The notes beneath the pieces are model-generated. The model worked only from the letters and a program-made list of their open reading frames with translations, searched no databases and was not told the DNA's origin. The position numbers were made by a program, and so were the translations under genes. Below are positions 43,790 to 52,762 of a DNA stretch of 64,000 bases, one piece after another (within the stretch, counting starts at the first letter, position 1; every line of letters begins with the position of its first letter). This DNA is from Cohnella baijiui (GTDB taxonomy: Bacteria; Bacillota; Bacilli; Paenibacillales; Paenibacillaceae), in NCBI RefSeq assembly GCF_020731285.1, contig NZ_JAJFOW010000031.1, positions 20,796 to 84,795 on the forward strand, in the 5' to 3' direction.

Positions 43790-45405
43790 TCACAGTTAGC
43801 AACGTCAGCCTCCGGTTCGGGAAACGCCCGCTCTTCGAGGATGTCAACATCAAGTTCACGCCGGGCAACTGCTACGGCCTGATCGGCGCCAACGGCGCCG
43901 GCAAGTCGACGTTCCTCAAGATTTTGTCGGGCGAAGTCGAGCCGTCGAGCGGCGAAGTATTCATCACGCCGGGCGAGCGGATGGCGGTTCTGAAGCAGAA
44001 CCACTTCGAGTACGACGAGTTTACCGTTCTCGAGACCGTCATCATGGGCTACGAGCGCCTGTACAAGGTGATGAAAGAGAAAGACGCGATCTACGCGAAG
44101 GAAGACTTCTCCGACGAGGATGGCATGCGGGCCGGCGAGCTCGAAGCCGAATTCGCCGAGATGAACGGCTGGGAAGCCGAGAGCGACGCGGCGGAAATGC
44201 TGAACGGCCTCGGCATCACGACCGATCTTCACGACAAGAAGATGGGCGAGCTGGGCGGCAACGAGAAGGTGCGCGTCCTGCTTGCGCAAGCGCTGTTCGG
44301 CCAGCCGAACATCCTGCTGCTTGACGAACCTACCAACCACTTGGACCTGGAGTCGATCAACTGGCTGGAAGAGTTCCTCGCCCGCTACACCGGCACCGTC
44401 ATCGTCGTCTCGCACGACCGGCACTTCTTGAACCAGGTGTGCACGCACATCGCCGACATCGATTTCAGCAAGATCCAGATGTACGTGGGCAACTACGACT
44501 TCTGGTACGAGTCGAGCCAGCTGGCGACCCAGCTCATGCGCGACCAGAACAAGAAAAAAGAAGACAAGATCAAGGAGCTGCAGGCGTTCATCCAGCGCTT
44601 CTCCGCCAACAAGTCCAAGGCGAAGCAAGCGACGAGCCGCCGCAAGATGCTCGACAAGATCTCGCTCGACGACATCCGTCCTTCGAGCCGCAAATATCCG
44701 TTCATCCAGTTCAAGCCGGAGCGCGAAGCGGGCAAGCAGATCGTCACGGTCGACAACGTCTCGCTTGCGATCGAAGGCGAGAAGGTGCTGGACGGCGTCT
44801 CCTTCGTCGTGAACAAGGGAGACAAGATCGCGCTCGTGGGCCCGTACGGCCAAGCGAAGACGGCGCTGTTCCAGGTGATGATGGGCGAGCTGACGCCGGA
44901 CTCCGGCTCCGTCAACTGGGGCGTGACGATCACCCCGGCGTACTTCCCGAAGGACAACGCCGCCTACTTCGAAGGCGTGGAGCTGTCGCTCGTCGACTGG
45001 CTGCGCCAATACTCGAAGGACCAGGACGAGTCGTTCATCCGCGGCTTCCTCGGCCGCATGCTGTTCTCCGGCGACGAGTCGCTGAAGAAGGCGTCGGTGC
45101 TGTCCGGGGGCGAGAAGGTGCGCTGCATGCTGTCCAAGATGATGCTGACCGGCGCGAACACGCTGTTGCTCGACGAGCCGACCAACCACTTGGACCTCGA
45201 ATCGATCACCGCGCTGAACAACGGGCTCGTCGATACCGACGAGACGATGATCTTCACGTCGCATGACCATCAGTTCATCCAGACGATTGCCAACCGCATC
45301 ATCGAGATTACGCCGAACGGCCTGATCGACCGGATGACGACGTACGACGAGTACCTCGAGAATCCGGAAATCAAGGAGCTGCGCGCGCGCATGCTGCCGG
45401 CCTGA
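43786..45405 (+). CDS. ABC-F family ATPase (YkpA/YbiT-like)
   Basis: Cytoplasmic ribosome-associated ATPase with two nucleotide-binding domains. Seen: NBD1 Walker A GANGAGKST, signature LGGNEKVRVLLAQALF, Walker B LLLDEPTNHLDLES; linker helices (about 250-310, SKAKQATSRRKM); NBD2 with Walker A GPYGQAKTA, signature LSGGEKVRCML and a second Walker B. The NBD2 Walker A lacks the usual second Gly (Ala instead), which is known in YkpA-type members. 539 residues; no membrane part. Confidence 0.92.
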   Translation: MITVSNVSLRFGKRPLFEDVNIKFTPGNCYGLIGANGAGKSTFLKILSGEVEPSSGEVFITPGERMAVLKQNHFEYDEFTVLETVIMGYERLYKVMKEKDAIYAKEDFSDEDGMRAGELEAEFAEMNGWEAESDAAEMLNGLGITTDLHDKKMGELGGNEKVRVLLAQALFGQPNILLLDEPTNHLDLESINWLEEFLARYTGTVIVVSHDRHFLNQVCTHIADIDFSKIQMYVGNYDFWYESSQLATQLMRDQNKKKEDKIKELQAFIQRFSANKSKAKQATSRRKMLDKISLDDIRPSSRKYPFIQFKPEREAGKQIVTVDNVSLAIEGEKVLDGVSFVVNKGDKIALVGPYGQAKTALFQVMMGELTPDSGSVNWGVTITPAYFPKDNAAYFEGVELSLVDWLRQYSKDQDESFIRGFLGRMLFSGDESLKKASVLSGGEKVRCMLSKMMLTGANTLLLDEPTNHLDLESITALNNGLVDTDETMIFTSHDHQFIQTIANRIIEITPNGLIDRMTTYDEYLENPEIKELRARMLPA

Positions 45406-45419
45406 CGTTCGAACCCTTA

Positions 45420-45452
45420 AACCCTGCCCGCTTCGGCGCGGCGGGGTTTTTT
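45420..45452 (+). terminator. Terminator after the ABC-F gene
   Basis: AACCCTGCCCGC-TTCG-GCGCGGCGGGGTT type stem with a stable TTCG loop, then TTTTTT. Confidence 0.8.
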
Positions 45453-45582
45453 GACGGATGGGGAAGCTCCTTTGCACGCGGATTGATTATTGTAATACAA
45501 TTGTAATATTCCAGCCGTTTCAATTCCGCTAGAAATGTACAAGGTATGAATGACCCCCCTTTTCAATATAATCATTCCCTTG

Positions 45583-45620
45583 GAGCTCACGGCCGCATGG
45601 CCTTGGGCTCGCTTTTTTTT
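45583..45620 (+). terminator. Orphan terminator-like hairpin
   Basis: GAGC..GGCC-GCAT-GGCC..GCTC stem followed by eight T, located in an intergenic stretch about 90 bases before the DUF4362 gene. Confidence 0.6.
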
Positions 45621-45707
45621 GTAGGAGGAAGAGCGGGATCGAAATGAAAGGCGGACTGCAACCCTTGGCCCTCTATGCGCGTCTAGTAGGCAACAGGAGG
45701 GATGGGA

Positions 45708-46514
45708 ATGCGCAAACGGGTGTGGGGAGCGGCTGCCGTGCTGCTGCTTTTATGCGGCGGCTGCATGCCCGGCGTGGAGCGTGCGCAAGCGCCGGCAAGC
45801 GGCGTGCCGAAGACGGCGGCTCCATCGGCACAGAAGACTTTCGCTTCGAGCGACCAGGTCGTCGTCAGCCGCTCGCTCGCGTTCGGCAAGGTGAGCGAGA
45901 AGACGTACGGCATCTTCGCCGGGCAGGAGGATGTTCGGGCATTCGAGGAGGCCATCCGCACCGGCGAGCGCATTCAGGGGGTGCTGGACGTGGTCGAACC
46001 GGACTACGACGCCGTTGTTGCGGCAGGGGGGCGGCAGGAAATCCACTTGTGGCTGGATGCGAAGGCGGACATCGGGATGTTCACGTTCGTCTCGGATACG
46101 GGGACGGGCTACCGGCTGACGGCCGAGGCCACGCGCGAGCTGCGCGATCGGATCTGGGGTCTGCGGTACGATCCGGAGCTGGCGGAGCGCAACGGCGACG
46201 TCGTGAACCTGCACGGCAAGGTGGCCAATGCGGACGAATGGGAGCGGTTTGCCGAACACGTCGCGGCGGGGGTGCCGGACGAAGTCCAGGTCGTGTCCTA
46301 TACGATCGAAGGAGGCCCGATTTTCGACAATCTCTCTTACGACGGCCAAGCCATCCGGCACCGGTACGACAATACGCACGACGCATACGGGACGCCCGTC
46401 AAGCAAACGACGTTTTGCGAGAAGCTCTCTAAGACGTCCGAGGGCGAGGGGACAGCTTACACCCTGGCATCGTGTGATCGGAAGGAGAACGGCTTCCGCA
46501 TGGTCATGCCATGA
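45708..46514 (+). CDS. DUF4362-containing lipoprotein
   Basis: 268 residues, function unknown. Seen: lipoprotein signal with lipobox LLLLCGGC (about residue 18), a first domain (about 35-150) with a predicted beta character, and a C-terminal DUF4362-like part (GDVVNLHGKVANADEWERFA, YTIEGGPIFDNLSYDG, DNTHDAYG). AGGAGG lies 7 bases before the ATG at 45708, favouring it over the ATG at 45702. A terminator follows. Confidence 0.75.
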   Translation: MRKRVWGAAAVLLLLCGGCMPGVERAQAPASGVPKTAAPSAQKTFASSDQVVVSRSLAFGKVSEKTYGIFAGQEDVRAFEEAIRTGERIQGVLDVVEPDYDAVVAAGGRQEIHLWLDAKADIGMFTFVSDTGTGYRLTAEATRELRDRIWGLRYDPELAERNGDVVNLHGKVANADEWERFAEHVAAGVPDEVQVVSYTIEGGPIFDNLSYDGQAIRHRYDNTHDAYGTPVKQTTFCEKLSKTSEGEGTAYTLASCDRKENGFRMVMP

Positions 46515-46541
46515 AGGGGATAGATTGGTAAATGTAGGAAT

Positions 46542-46588
46542 ACGGGGAGCGCAAGTCCTTCGGGGACGGCGTTCCCCGTTCTTTTTTC
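46542..46588 (+). terminator. Terminator after the DUF4362 gene
   Basis: ACGGGGA / TCCCCGT stem with inner GCG..CGC pairing and a following T-run. Confidence 0.7.
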
Positions 46589-46734
46589 CTAGAGGCGGGT
46601 GGAACTCTTTGCCTAGAGAGGAAAAGCCGAGTAAGCCGTCCGGCTGATGGAAGGCGCAAGCGTCCGAACTATAATGGACCCGTGGGTTTGCTTTCGACAA
46701 AATTCCACACTATCCATCGTAAGGAGGATGTCTT

Positions 46735-47787
46735 ATCACCATCAAACGCGGCGTTATCGGCCTATTGTCCTCACTGTTGTTCGCCTCCGCTATTCCCGGT
46801 CTGGCTTCGGCCGCGACCGCAAGCTCGGGTACGGCGGACGTCGTTTCATCGGTCAGCTTTCGGGACCAGCCCAGCACTTCATCCCATGTCATTCGCTATC
46901 TGAAGCAGGGCGACCGCATCACCTTGCTGCAGCAGGTTAACGCATACTGGTACCAAATCAAAGACGGCTCCGGCGAAGTCGGCTACGTCTCCGCGAACGA
47001 GAAGTACATCCGCGTCGGACAAGCTCCATCCACGCCGGCTACCCCGGCCGTCGGCGGCAACGCGACGATTGTCAGCTCCGTCAACTTCCGCAAGACCGCT
47101 TCGACGAGCGGAACGCAGATCCGCATGCTGAAAACGGGCGAACGCGTCACCGTCACCGGCCAACCGAACAGCTATTGGTACGCGGTAACGGACGCGAACG
47201 GCGTTTCGGGCTACGTGAGCACGTCTGCGAAATACATCAAGCTGGAAGGCGGAGCCACTCCGGCGCCAACGCCGACACCAACGCCCAAGCCGACACCGAC
47301 GCCAACTCCCAAACCGACGCCAACGCCGACTCCTGCACCGCCTGCAAGCGCGAGCGTCGAGAAGGCTATCGAGGCGGGAATGAAGTATCTCGGCACGCCG
47401 TACGAGTACGGATCGGACCGCAGCTCGACCAAGACCTTCGATTGCTCGGCGTTCGTCCGCCAAGCGTTCAAGGACGGCCTAGGCATCACGCTGCCGGCCG
47501 ATTCGCGCCAGCAGGGCGACTTTGTCCGGAAGAAGGGCAGCGTCACGACGGATTGGCATAAGCTCAAGCGCGGTGACTTGATGTTCTTCATGGACTACAA
47601 GGGAACGAAGGCGTCCAGCTACACGGGCAAATCCACGTTCGGGGAGAGGATCTCCCACGTCGCGATTTACCTGGGCAACGGCCAAGTGCTGCATACATAC
47701 TCCAAAGTCTCCGGCGGCGTCCGGGTCGACAACATCGAAGGCAAGCATTGGGAATGGCGTTTCCTGTACGGCGGCAGCGCGATTTAA
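46735..47787 (+). CDS. Secreted SH3-NlpC/P60 cell-wall hydrolase
   Basis: Peptidoglycan endopeptidase. Seen: signal peptide (Lys-Arg then GVIGLLSSLLFASAIPGLAS), two bacterial SH3 domains (about 35-95 and 105-165), a Thr-Pro repeat linker, and an NlpC/P60 domain with catalytic Cys in FDCSAFVRQAF, His in ISHVAIYLG and His in VLHTYS. Start problem: AAGGAGG at 46721-46727 is 7 bases before an ATC (46735); no in-frame ATG, GTG or TTG precedes the signal peptide's charged end, and the first TTG (46765) would remove it. Either a rare ATC start or a one-base indel after the out-of-frame ATG at 46728. Confidence 0.85.
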   Translation: MTIKRGVIGLLSSLLFASAIPGLASAATASSGTADVVSSVSFRDQPSTSSHVIRYLKQGDRITLLQQVNAYWYQIKDGSGEVGYVSANEKYIRVGQAPSTPATPAVGGNATIVSSVNFRKTASTSGTQIRMLKTGERVTVTGQPNSYWYAVTDANGVSGYVSTSAKYIKLEGGATPAPTPTPTPKPTPTPTPKPTPTPTPAPPASASVEKAIEAGMKYLGTPYEYGSDRSSTKTFDCSAFVRQAFKDGLGITLPADSRQQGDFVRKKGSVTTDWHKLKRGDLMFFMDYKGTKASSYTGKSTFGERISHVAIYLGNGQVLHTYSKVSGGVRVDNIEGKHWEWRFLYGGSAI

Positions 47788-47793
47788 TGGGTA

Positions 47794-47823
47794 GCTGGTC
47801 AGCGGAAGCTGGCCGGCTTTTTT
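47794..47823 (+). terminator. Terminator after the NlpC/P60 gene
   Basis: GCTGGTCAGC-GGAA-GCTGGCCGGC stem followed by six T. Confidence 0.75.
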
Positions 47824-48051
47824 GCGTCTGCGTAGGGCGGGTGCGGATGTAGGTGAAGGGCTTGCAGCGGGAGCGGGAAGGTTTGGCAGGAGCGGCGGAA
47901 CGCGGGGGAGATGGTCGAGAAAATCGACAAACGGGCCAGCTTGCAGCGGCGATTATCGGAGGCGGACGTGGTTCTCGTCATGCCTCTGCCCCTTGACGAA
48001 CGTCCAAATCCGCCCGAGCATCGAATCTCCGCCAAACCCGCCTCCCGCGCC

Positions 48052-48085
48052 GAAAAAGCGCCTCCGCCCGAAGGCGGGAGGCGCT
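48052..48085 (-). terminator. Terminator after the glycosyltransferase gene
   Basis: Near-perfect 12-bp stem AGCGCCTCCCGCC-TTCG-GGCGGAGGCGCT read on the minus strand, one bulge, followed by TTTTT. Confidence 0.75.
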
Positions 48086-48111
48086 CCCTATTTTCCCATA
48101 ACCGCCCTTCC

Positions 48112-49248
48112 TTACTCGGCAGCCGTGATATCGTCCTTCAGCAGCGCGAGGATTGCCTCGGCGCATTTGGTCGGATGGTATTCGGCGTTTCGCAGGGCGA
48201 GCAGGGTGTCGCGGTGCTGATAGGCGGCATAAGGCACCTGGATCAGCTTGAACCAGCGGTCGATCGTCTCGGTGGAGGTAAGGAGCTCGCCGAAGCCGTG
48301 CGCCACGAAGTAGTCGAGATTCTCCTCCTCCTGCCCCGGGATCGGCTCGTAGAACAGCATCTGGATGCCCTTCGCCATGCCTTCCGTGCAGGTCATGCCG
48401 CCCGGCTTGGTCACGAGGAGATCGGAGACGTCCATCAGCTTGCTGACTTCCTTGGTGAAGCCGAGCACCTTGACGTTCGGATGCTGGAAGCGGGGGTCGG
48501 CCAGCAGCTTTTCGCGGGCTTTCTCGTTGCTTCCCATGCACAGGATAAGCTGCACGCGGTCCGCGAACGTCGTCATGTATTCGACCATCTGCTCGCCCGC
48601 CATCAATCCCCAGCCGCCGCCCATGATGAGCACCGTAGGCATGTCGGACAGCTCGAACTGCGCCAAAATCTCGGCCCGGTCGTGCGGATGCCAGAAGTTC
48701 GGATGGACGGGGATGCCCGTCACCTCGATGCGCGACGGCGCCACGCCCTGGCTGACGAGCTTGTTGCGCACCGTCGGGGAGCTGACGAGATACGCCGTGA
48801 CCTCCGGGTTGGTCCAGGTGGCATGCGCGTCGTAATCCGTAATCAGGGTATACAAAGGAACATCCAATCCCAGCTGCTTCAGGCGGCTGACGACCGCGTT
48901 CGGGAACGGATGGGTGCATACGATCATATCGGGCTTCAGCTGGCGCACCACGTCGGATACTTGGTTGTAAAACAAGCGGTGCAGCGCGAACCGGGTGAGC
49001 CGATTGAGCGATTTATGGTAGTGGCCTCTATATAGTTTGCCGACGAGCTTCGGCTGTTTGCTGACGGTCTTGCGGTACGCGGACAAGATGAGCGGCCCGA
49101 TGACGGGATTGAGAAACGTCCCTAGCTCGATGACGCGGGTCTGAACGCGCGGAGACAGCTGGCGCAGTCCGACGGACAGCGCGTAAGCGGCCTGCGTGTG
49201 TCCGGTGCCGAAGCCTTCGGAAAGCAGTAGAATTCGTTTTTTACGCAT
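48112..49248 (-). CDS. MGDG synthase-like glycosyltransferase (UgtP/MurG type)
   Basis: Likely transfers a sugar from a UDP donor to diacylglycerol at the inner membrane face. Seen: N-terminal ILLLSEGFGTGHTQAAYALS (family's G-X-G-H motif), MGDG-synthase-type N-domain, and a C-terminal GT28 domain with IMGGGWGLMAGEQ, DLLVTKPGGMTCTEGMAKG and PIPGQEEENLDYF. About 378 residues. ATG at 49248; a TTG two codons earlier (49254) sits nearer GGGGGATC. Monocistronic between a convergent terminator and the KapB gene. Confidence 0.88.
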   Translation of the reverse strand: MRKKRILLLSEGFGTGHTQAAYALSVGLRQLSPRVQTRVIELGTFLNPVIGPLILSAYRKTVSKQPKLVGKLYRGHYHKSLNRLTRFALHRLFYNQVSDVVRQLKPDMIVCTHPFPNAVVSRLKQLGLDVPLYTLITDYDAHATWTNPEVTAYLVSSPTVRNKLVSQGVAPSRIEVTGIPVHPNFWHPHDRAEILAQFELSDMPTVLIMGGGWGLMAGEQMVEYMTTFADRVQLILCMGSNEKAREKLLADPRFQHPNVKVLGFTKEVSKLMDVSDLLVTKPGGMTCTEGMAKGIQMLFYEPIPGQEEENLDYFVAHGFGELLTSTETIDRWFKLIQVPYAAYQHRDTLLALRNAEYHPTKCAEAILALLKDDITAAE

Positions 49249-49424
49249 CGCCAAAGATCCCCCACTTTACCTTACTTCCATATTACGCGGTTCGAACGTC
49301 CGGGACAAGTGCGAGGGGGATTTATTTACAAGGAATTGACAGCATTGGCCGATCGTGGTGGATAGGTGCAAACGGGAGACGGGCTGGTGTAGAATGCAGG
49401 TAGTACGCAAGGGAGGCGAGCTTG

Positions 49425-49799
49425 ATGGAAGCGCAGCAGCAATCGATCGTCAAGGCGGATTACAAAACGGGAACCTATCTCGGCCGGATCGTGGAGACGG
49501 ACGGCCGCCGGACGCTGGTGGAAGTGCTGGCCGTGCTTCGGCATCCGACCCAGGGAGACCTGCACAGCTCCTTCGATCCGGACGCCCCGATCTTTCACGA
49601 GCGCCGGGCGTCGGCTTACCGGGAAAAGGTGTGGGCGATGTCCCACGAGGTGAAGCCGTACGCGGGCGAGGTGCCGGAATATCAGGCGTCGCTGGCCGCC
49701 GCCTTCGCCGCCGAAGAGGAGCGCATCGACCGGATGAGACGATGGGCAGAGCGCTGTCTGACGCAGCTGGCGAGTTTGAAGTCGGATTATCGACTGTAA
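49425..49799 (+). CDS. kapB: KapB-like protein (sporulation kinase-associated)
   Basis: 124 residues. Seen: VKADYKTGTYLGRIVE, VLAVLRHPTQGDLHS and FHERRASAYREKVWA, then VKPYAGEVPEYQASL, the conserved order of KapB, which in Bacillus subtilis is a lipoprotein needed for KinB signalling to Spo0F. No signal peptide or lipobox is seen here, as in many homologues. GGGAGGCGAG precedes the ATG at 49425. No kinase gene beside it. Confidence 0.8.
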   Translation: MEAQQQSIVKADYKTGTYLGRIVETDGRRTLVEVLAVLRHPTQGDLHSSFDPDAPIFHERRASAYREKVWAMSHEVKPYAGEVPEYQASLAAAFAAEEERIDRMRRWAERCLTQLASLKSDYRL

Positions 49800-49845
49800 A
49801 GGGTTGAAAACCGGTTCGGCCTGTGATATCTTGATTTGGAACGAA

Positions 49846-49870
49846 TTGACCGGATTGTTATTTTGGTCAG
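49846..49870. promoter_or_regulatory. Candidate TetR operator before tetR-type gene
   Basis: TTGACC and TTGGTCAG, inverted, within the leader of the TetR gene. The word TTGGTCAG returns as its complement CTGACCAA in the palindrome before the YhgE gene. Confidence 0.4.
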
Positions 49871-49913
49871 TTTGCAGCAGCGACCGCATTGCGGAAACGA
49901 GAGGAGAGCCGCC

Positions 49914-50507
49914 ATGACCCTCATGGAGCGTAGGACGCCGGACCGGCGCAAGCAGGTGATCGAGGCGGCATCCCGTTCGTTCGCCGCATTCGGCTACAAG
50001 GCGACGACAATGGATCAGGTCGCGAAGGCCGCCGGCGTCGGCAAGGGGACGATCTACACCTTTTTCGCCAACAAGGAAGAGCTGTTCGAAGAGATTCTGA
50101 AGGATCTCATCCGCGAGCTCAGAGCCGTGGCCGAGGAGACGGTGAATCATACGCTCCCGTTCGCGGACAATCTGATGCAGGTGCTGCAGCGCGTGCTGGG
50201 TTACCGCGATCGCCACGCCCTCGTCGCCAAGCTGTCGCAGGAAGTGCGCGACCTCGGAACGCCGATGGCAAAGGAGGGGCTCGAGGCTGTGGAGCGCTCG
50301 ATCATCGCGTATATCGCGAACCACCTCGAGGAGCCGATGGCCAAAGGCGAGATCAAGCGCGCCGATCCTCAGCTGACGGCGTATATGATGCTGAAGATGT
50401 ACCTGGCGCTGACAGCCGAAGGCAGCCATCTTCACGCGCCCTTGAGCGCGGAGGAAGTGCTGGCGCATTTCCGGTTTTACTGCATCGAAGGTTTGGCGGT
50501 CCGTTGA
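49914..50507 (+). CDS. TetR-family transcriptional regulator
   Basis: 197 residues. Seen: N-terminal helix-turn-helix IEAASRSFAAFGYKATTMDQ, VAKAAGVGKGTIYTFFANKE, then an all-helical ligand domain. The ATG at 49914 is 7 bases after GAGGAG. It stands before the YhgE-type gene with matching operator words on both leaders, so it probably represses itself and that exporter. Confidence 0.9.
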   Translation: MTLMERRTPDRRKQVIEAASRSFAAFGYKATTMDQVAKAAGVGKGTIYTFFANKEELFEEILKDLIRELRAVAEETVNHTLPFADNLMQVLQRVLGYRDRHALVAKLSQEVRDLGTPMAKEGLEAVERSIIAYIANHLEEPMAKGEIKRADPQLTAYMMLKMYLALTAEGSHLHAPLSAEEVLAHFRFYCIEGLAVR

Positions 50508-50519
50508 TCGCTTCTTTTT

Positions 50520-50537
50520 TTGGTCTGAACTGACCAA
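50520..50537. promoter_or_regulatory. TetR operator before the YhgE-type gene
   Basis: Perfect inverted repeat TTGGTC-TGAACT-GACCAA, 64 bases before the start codon at 50601. Confidence 0.55.
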
Positions 50538-50600
50538 ATGAGGATTACGGTCAATAAGTACTAGATAGAAACGGATCGGAGATAAAGGAGAGGGATCTAC

Positions 50601-52715
50601 ATGTCAAAAGGAAACAATGCCCCCAGGGTCGTTGCGGGGGAATTTCGCCGGCTCTCGCGCAGCAAGATGGCGATGCTGTCGATGGTCGGCCTCATGGTCA
50701 TCCCGCTGCTGTACAGCGGCATGCTGATCGGCGCCTTCTGGGACCCGTACGGCAAGCTCGGAGACCTCCCCGTGGCGGTCGTGAACGAGGACGCCGGCGC
50801 GACGATGAAGGACCGGCAGCTCGCGATCGGCCGGGATCTGATCGACGAGCTGAAGAAGAAGGACGACTTCAAATGGCAGTTCACCGACGCGAAGGACGCG
50901 ATGGAGGGACTGAAGGATCACCGGTACTCTCTCGCCTTCGTCATTCCGGACGATTTCTCGAAAAAAACGGCGACGCTGCAGGACGAGACGCCGCAGCAAG
51001 CCGAAATCCAATACTTTGTCGACGACGGATGGAACTACCTCACGTCGCGGATCGGCGAGCAGGCTTCGGAGAAGCTGAAGACGGACGTGGCGCATGAGGT
51101 GACCAAGGCGTATGCCGACGCCGTTTTCACGTCGGTAGGCGAGGCTGCAGACGGCTTCGGCGAAGCGAGCGACGGCGCGTCGAAGCTGGCGGACGGCGCC
51201 AAGGACGCCAAGGACGGCGCGCAGCTGCTGCACGACAACCTCGCGAAGCTGTCCGACGGCACGATTAAGCTGCAGCAAGGCGTCGGACGGCTGGCCGGCG
51301 GCGCGGCCAGCCTCACGAGCGGCGCGCAGTCGGCCGCGAAAGGCGCCTCGTCGCTCGCGGACGGGCTGAAGCAGCTCGGCGCAGGCGGCGATCAGCTCGC
51401 TGCCGGCGCGGCCCAAGCCGACGCCGCCGCCGGCCAGGTGGCCGCGGGCGCGGGCAAGCTGGCCGACAGCGGCAAGGCGCTCGCCGACGGCGCCGGGCAG
51501 ACGCAAGCGGGCGTTGCCGCGATTGCGGACGGCGCGGGCAAGCTGGCGGCCGGGCTGCAGCAGTACGCCGAGGCGCACAAGGACGACGCGGACGCGGCGG
51601 CGCTGCAGAAGCTGCTGGCGTCGGCGCAAGCGGTCGCGGACGGCGCCGGGCAAGCCCAGCAGGGCGCAGCCGCCGTGGCCGACGGCGCGGGCAAGCTCGC
51701 CGCCGGGCAGCAGGAGCTCGCGTCCGGCGCGACGCAGCTGCAGGCCGGCACGGCGAAGCTGCGCGAAGGGCTCGGCACGTTCGGCGCCAAGCTCGGCGAG
51801 GCCCAAACGGGTGCGGCGCAGCTCGCGGACGGCGCTGGGGAGCTAGCGACGGGCGCGGGCGCGCTGCAGCAAGGCCTGGCCGATGCGGGCAACGGCGTCG
51901 GCACCGTGAAGAGCGGCGCGGCGCAGCTAGCGGAGGGCTCGGTCAAGCTGCAGGACGGCTTGCAGCAGCTGCAGGACGGTTCGGGCGAGCTGTCGACCAA
52001 GCTCGGAGACGCGTCCAAGATGGCGTCCGAGGTGAAAACCGGCGACAAGCAAACGAGCATGTTCGCCGACCCGATCGGCGTATCCGAGCACAAGCTGACC
52101 GACGTGCCGAACTACGGCACGGGCATGACGCCGTACTTCCTGTCTCTCGGCTTGTACGTCGGCGTGCTGATGTCCACCGTCATCCTGCCGCTGCGAGACG
52201 CCGCCGGCCACGCGAAGAGCGGCTGGCGCTGGTACCTGTCCAAGCTGCTGCTGTTCGCGCCGGTCGTTCTGCTGCAGACGGTGCTCGTGGATACGGTGCT
52301 GCTCGCGGGCCTTGGCCTGAAGGTGCCGAACGTGATCGCCTTCTATGGGATCAGCGCCGTCATCGGCCTGACCTTCATGGCGATCGTGCAGTTCCTCGTC
52401 ACGCTCGCCGATACGATCGGACGCTTTCTGGCGATCGTACTGCTCACACTGCAGCTCGCCTCGAGCGCGGGCACGTATCCGACGGAGCTGCTGCCGGCCT
52501 GGCTGCAGCACATCAGCGGGTGGATGCCGATGACGCACGCGATCGAAGCGCTGCGCGTGGCGTTGTCGAACGGACCCGCCTCGCAGATCGGCGATCAACT
52601 GCTGCTCCTGGGCGTTTACGCCGTCGTCTTTGCAGCGCTGACCGTCGCGCTGTTCGCGATTCGCCGCCGGCGGGGCGAATCGGGCGCCGTCGCCCTCTAT
52701 CCCGCGAAGGGATAA
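50601..52715 (+). CDS. YhgE/Pip-domain membrane protein (exporter-like)
   Basis: 704 residues. Seen: one N-terminal membrane helix (MLSMVGLMVIPLLYSGMLIG), the YhgE/Pip N-domain with PVAVVNEDAGA, a long Ala/Gly-rich coiled region of repeated Asp-Gly-Ala/Ala-Ala-Gly heptads (about 185-480), and five C-terminal helices of the ABC-2 type (about 515-690). Family members act in phage adsorption (Pip) or type VII-linked and drug export. AAAGGAG before the ATG; controlled by the TetR gene upstream. Confidence 0.88.
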   Translation: MSKGNNAPRVVAGEFRRLSRSKMAMLSMVGLMVIPLLYSGMLIGAFWDPYGKLGDLPVAVVNEDAGATMKDRQLAIGRDLIDELKKKDDFKWQFTDAKDAMEGLKDHRYSLAFVIPDDFSKKTATLQDETPQQAEIQYFVDDGWNYLTSRIGEQASEKLKTDVAHEVTKAYADAVFTSVGEAADGFGEASDGASKLADGAKDAKDGAQLLHDNLAKLSDGTIKLQQGVGRLAGGAASLTSGAQSAAKGASSLADGLKQLGAGGDQLAAGAAQADAAAGQVAAGAGKLADSGKALADGAGQTQAGVAAIADGAGKLAAGLQQYAEAHKDDADAAALQKLLASAQAVADGAGQAQQGAAAVADGAGKLAAGQQELASGATQLQAGTAKLREGLGTFGAKLGEAQTGAAQLADGAGELATGAGALQQGLADAGNGVGTVKSGAAQLAEGSVKLQDGLQQLQDGSGELSTKLGDASKMASEVKTGDKQTSMFADPIGVSEHKLTDVPNYGTGMTPYFLSLGLYVGVLMSTVILPLRDAAGHAKSGWRWYLSKLLLFAPVVLLQTVLVDTVLLAGLGLKVPNVIAFYGISAVIGLTFMAIVQFLVTLADTIGRFLAIVLLTLQLASSAGTYPTELLPAWLQHISGWMPMTHAIEALRVALSNGPASQIGDQLLLLGVYAVVFAALTVALFAIRRRRGESGAVALYPAKG

Positions 52716-52762
52716 TGTGGTAGTCTGAGCTTGTTCCTACTACCCGACGAGGAGGTCTGTTG

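Larger units (their letters stand above)
45406..45707. other. Intergenic region with two hairpins
   Basis: Contains the terminator of the ABC-F gene (45420-45452), an AT-rich stretch with the word ATTGTAATA repeated at 45489 and 45500, and a second terminator-like hairpin at 45583-45620 with no gene before it. The latter may end a short untranslated RNA or act as attenuator for the DUF4362 gene. Confidence 0.45.
47788..48111. other. Convergent intergenic region
   Basis: Holds a terminator for the NlpC gene (47794-47823) and one for the opposite glycosyltransferase gene (48052-48085). Open frames crossing the middle are on the strand opposite to the glycosyltransferase gene and lack ribosome sites; no further gene seen. 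Confidence 0.6.

Noticed and set aside
45140..45230. Degenerate second nucleotide-binding domain of the ABC-F protein as a defect
   Set aside because: The altered Walker A (GPYGQAKTA, at about 44840-44870) is known in YkpA-type members and the signature and Walker B are intact.
43717..45477. Long minus-strand frame opposite the MBL/ABC-F genes
   Set aside because: Antisense shadow of two well-supported genes; no ribosome site or protein-like composition.
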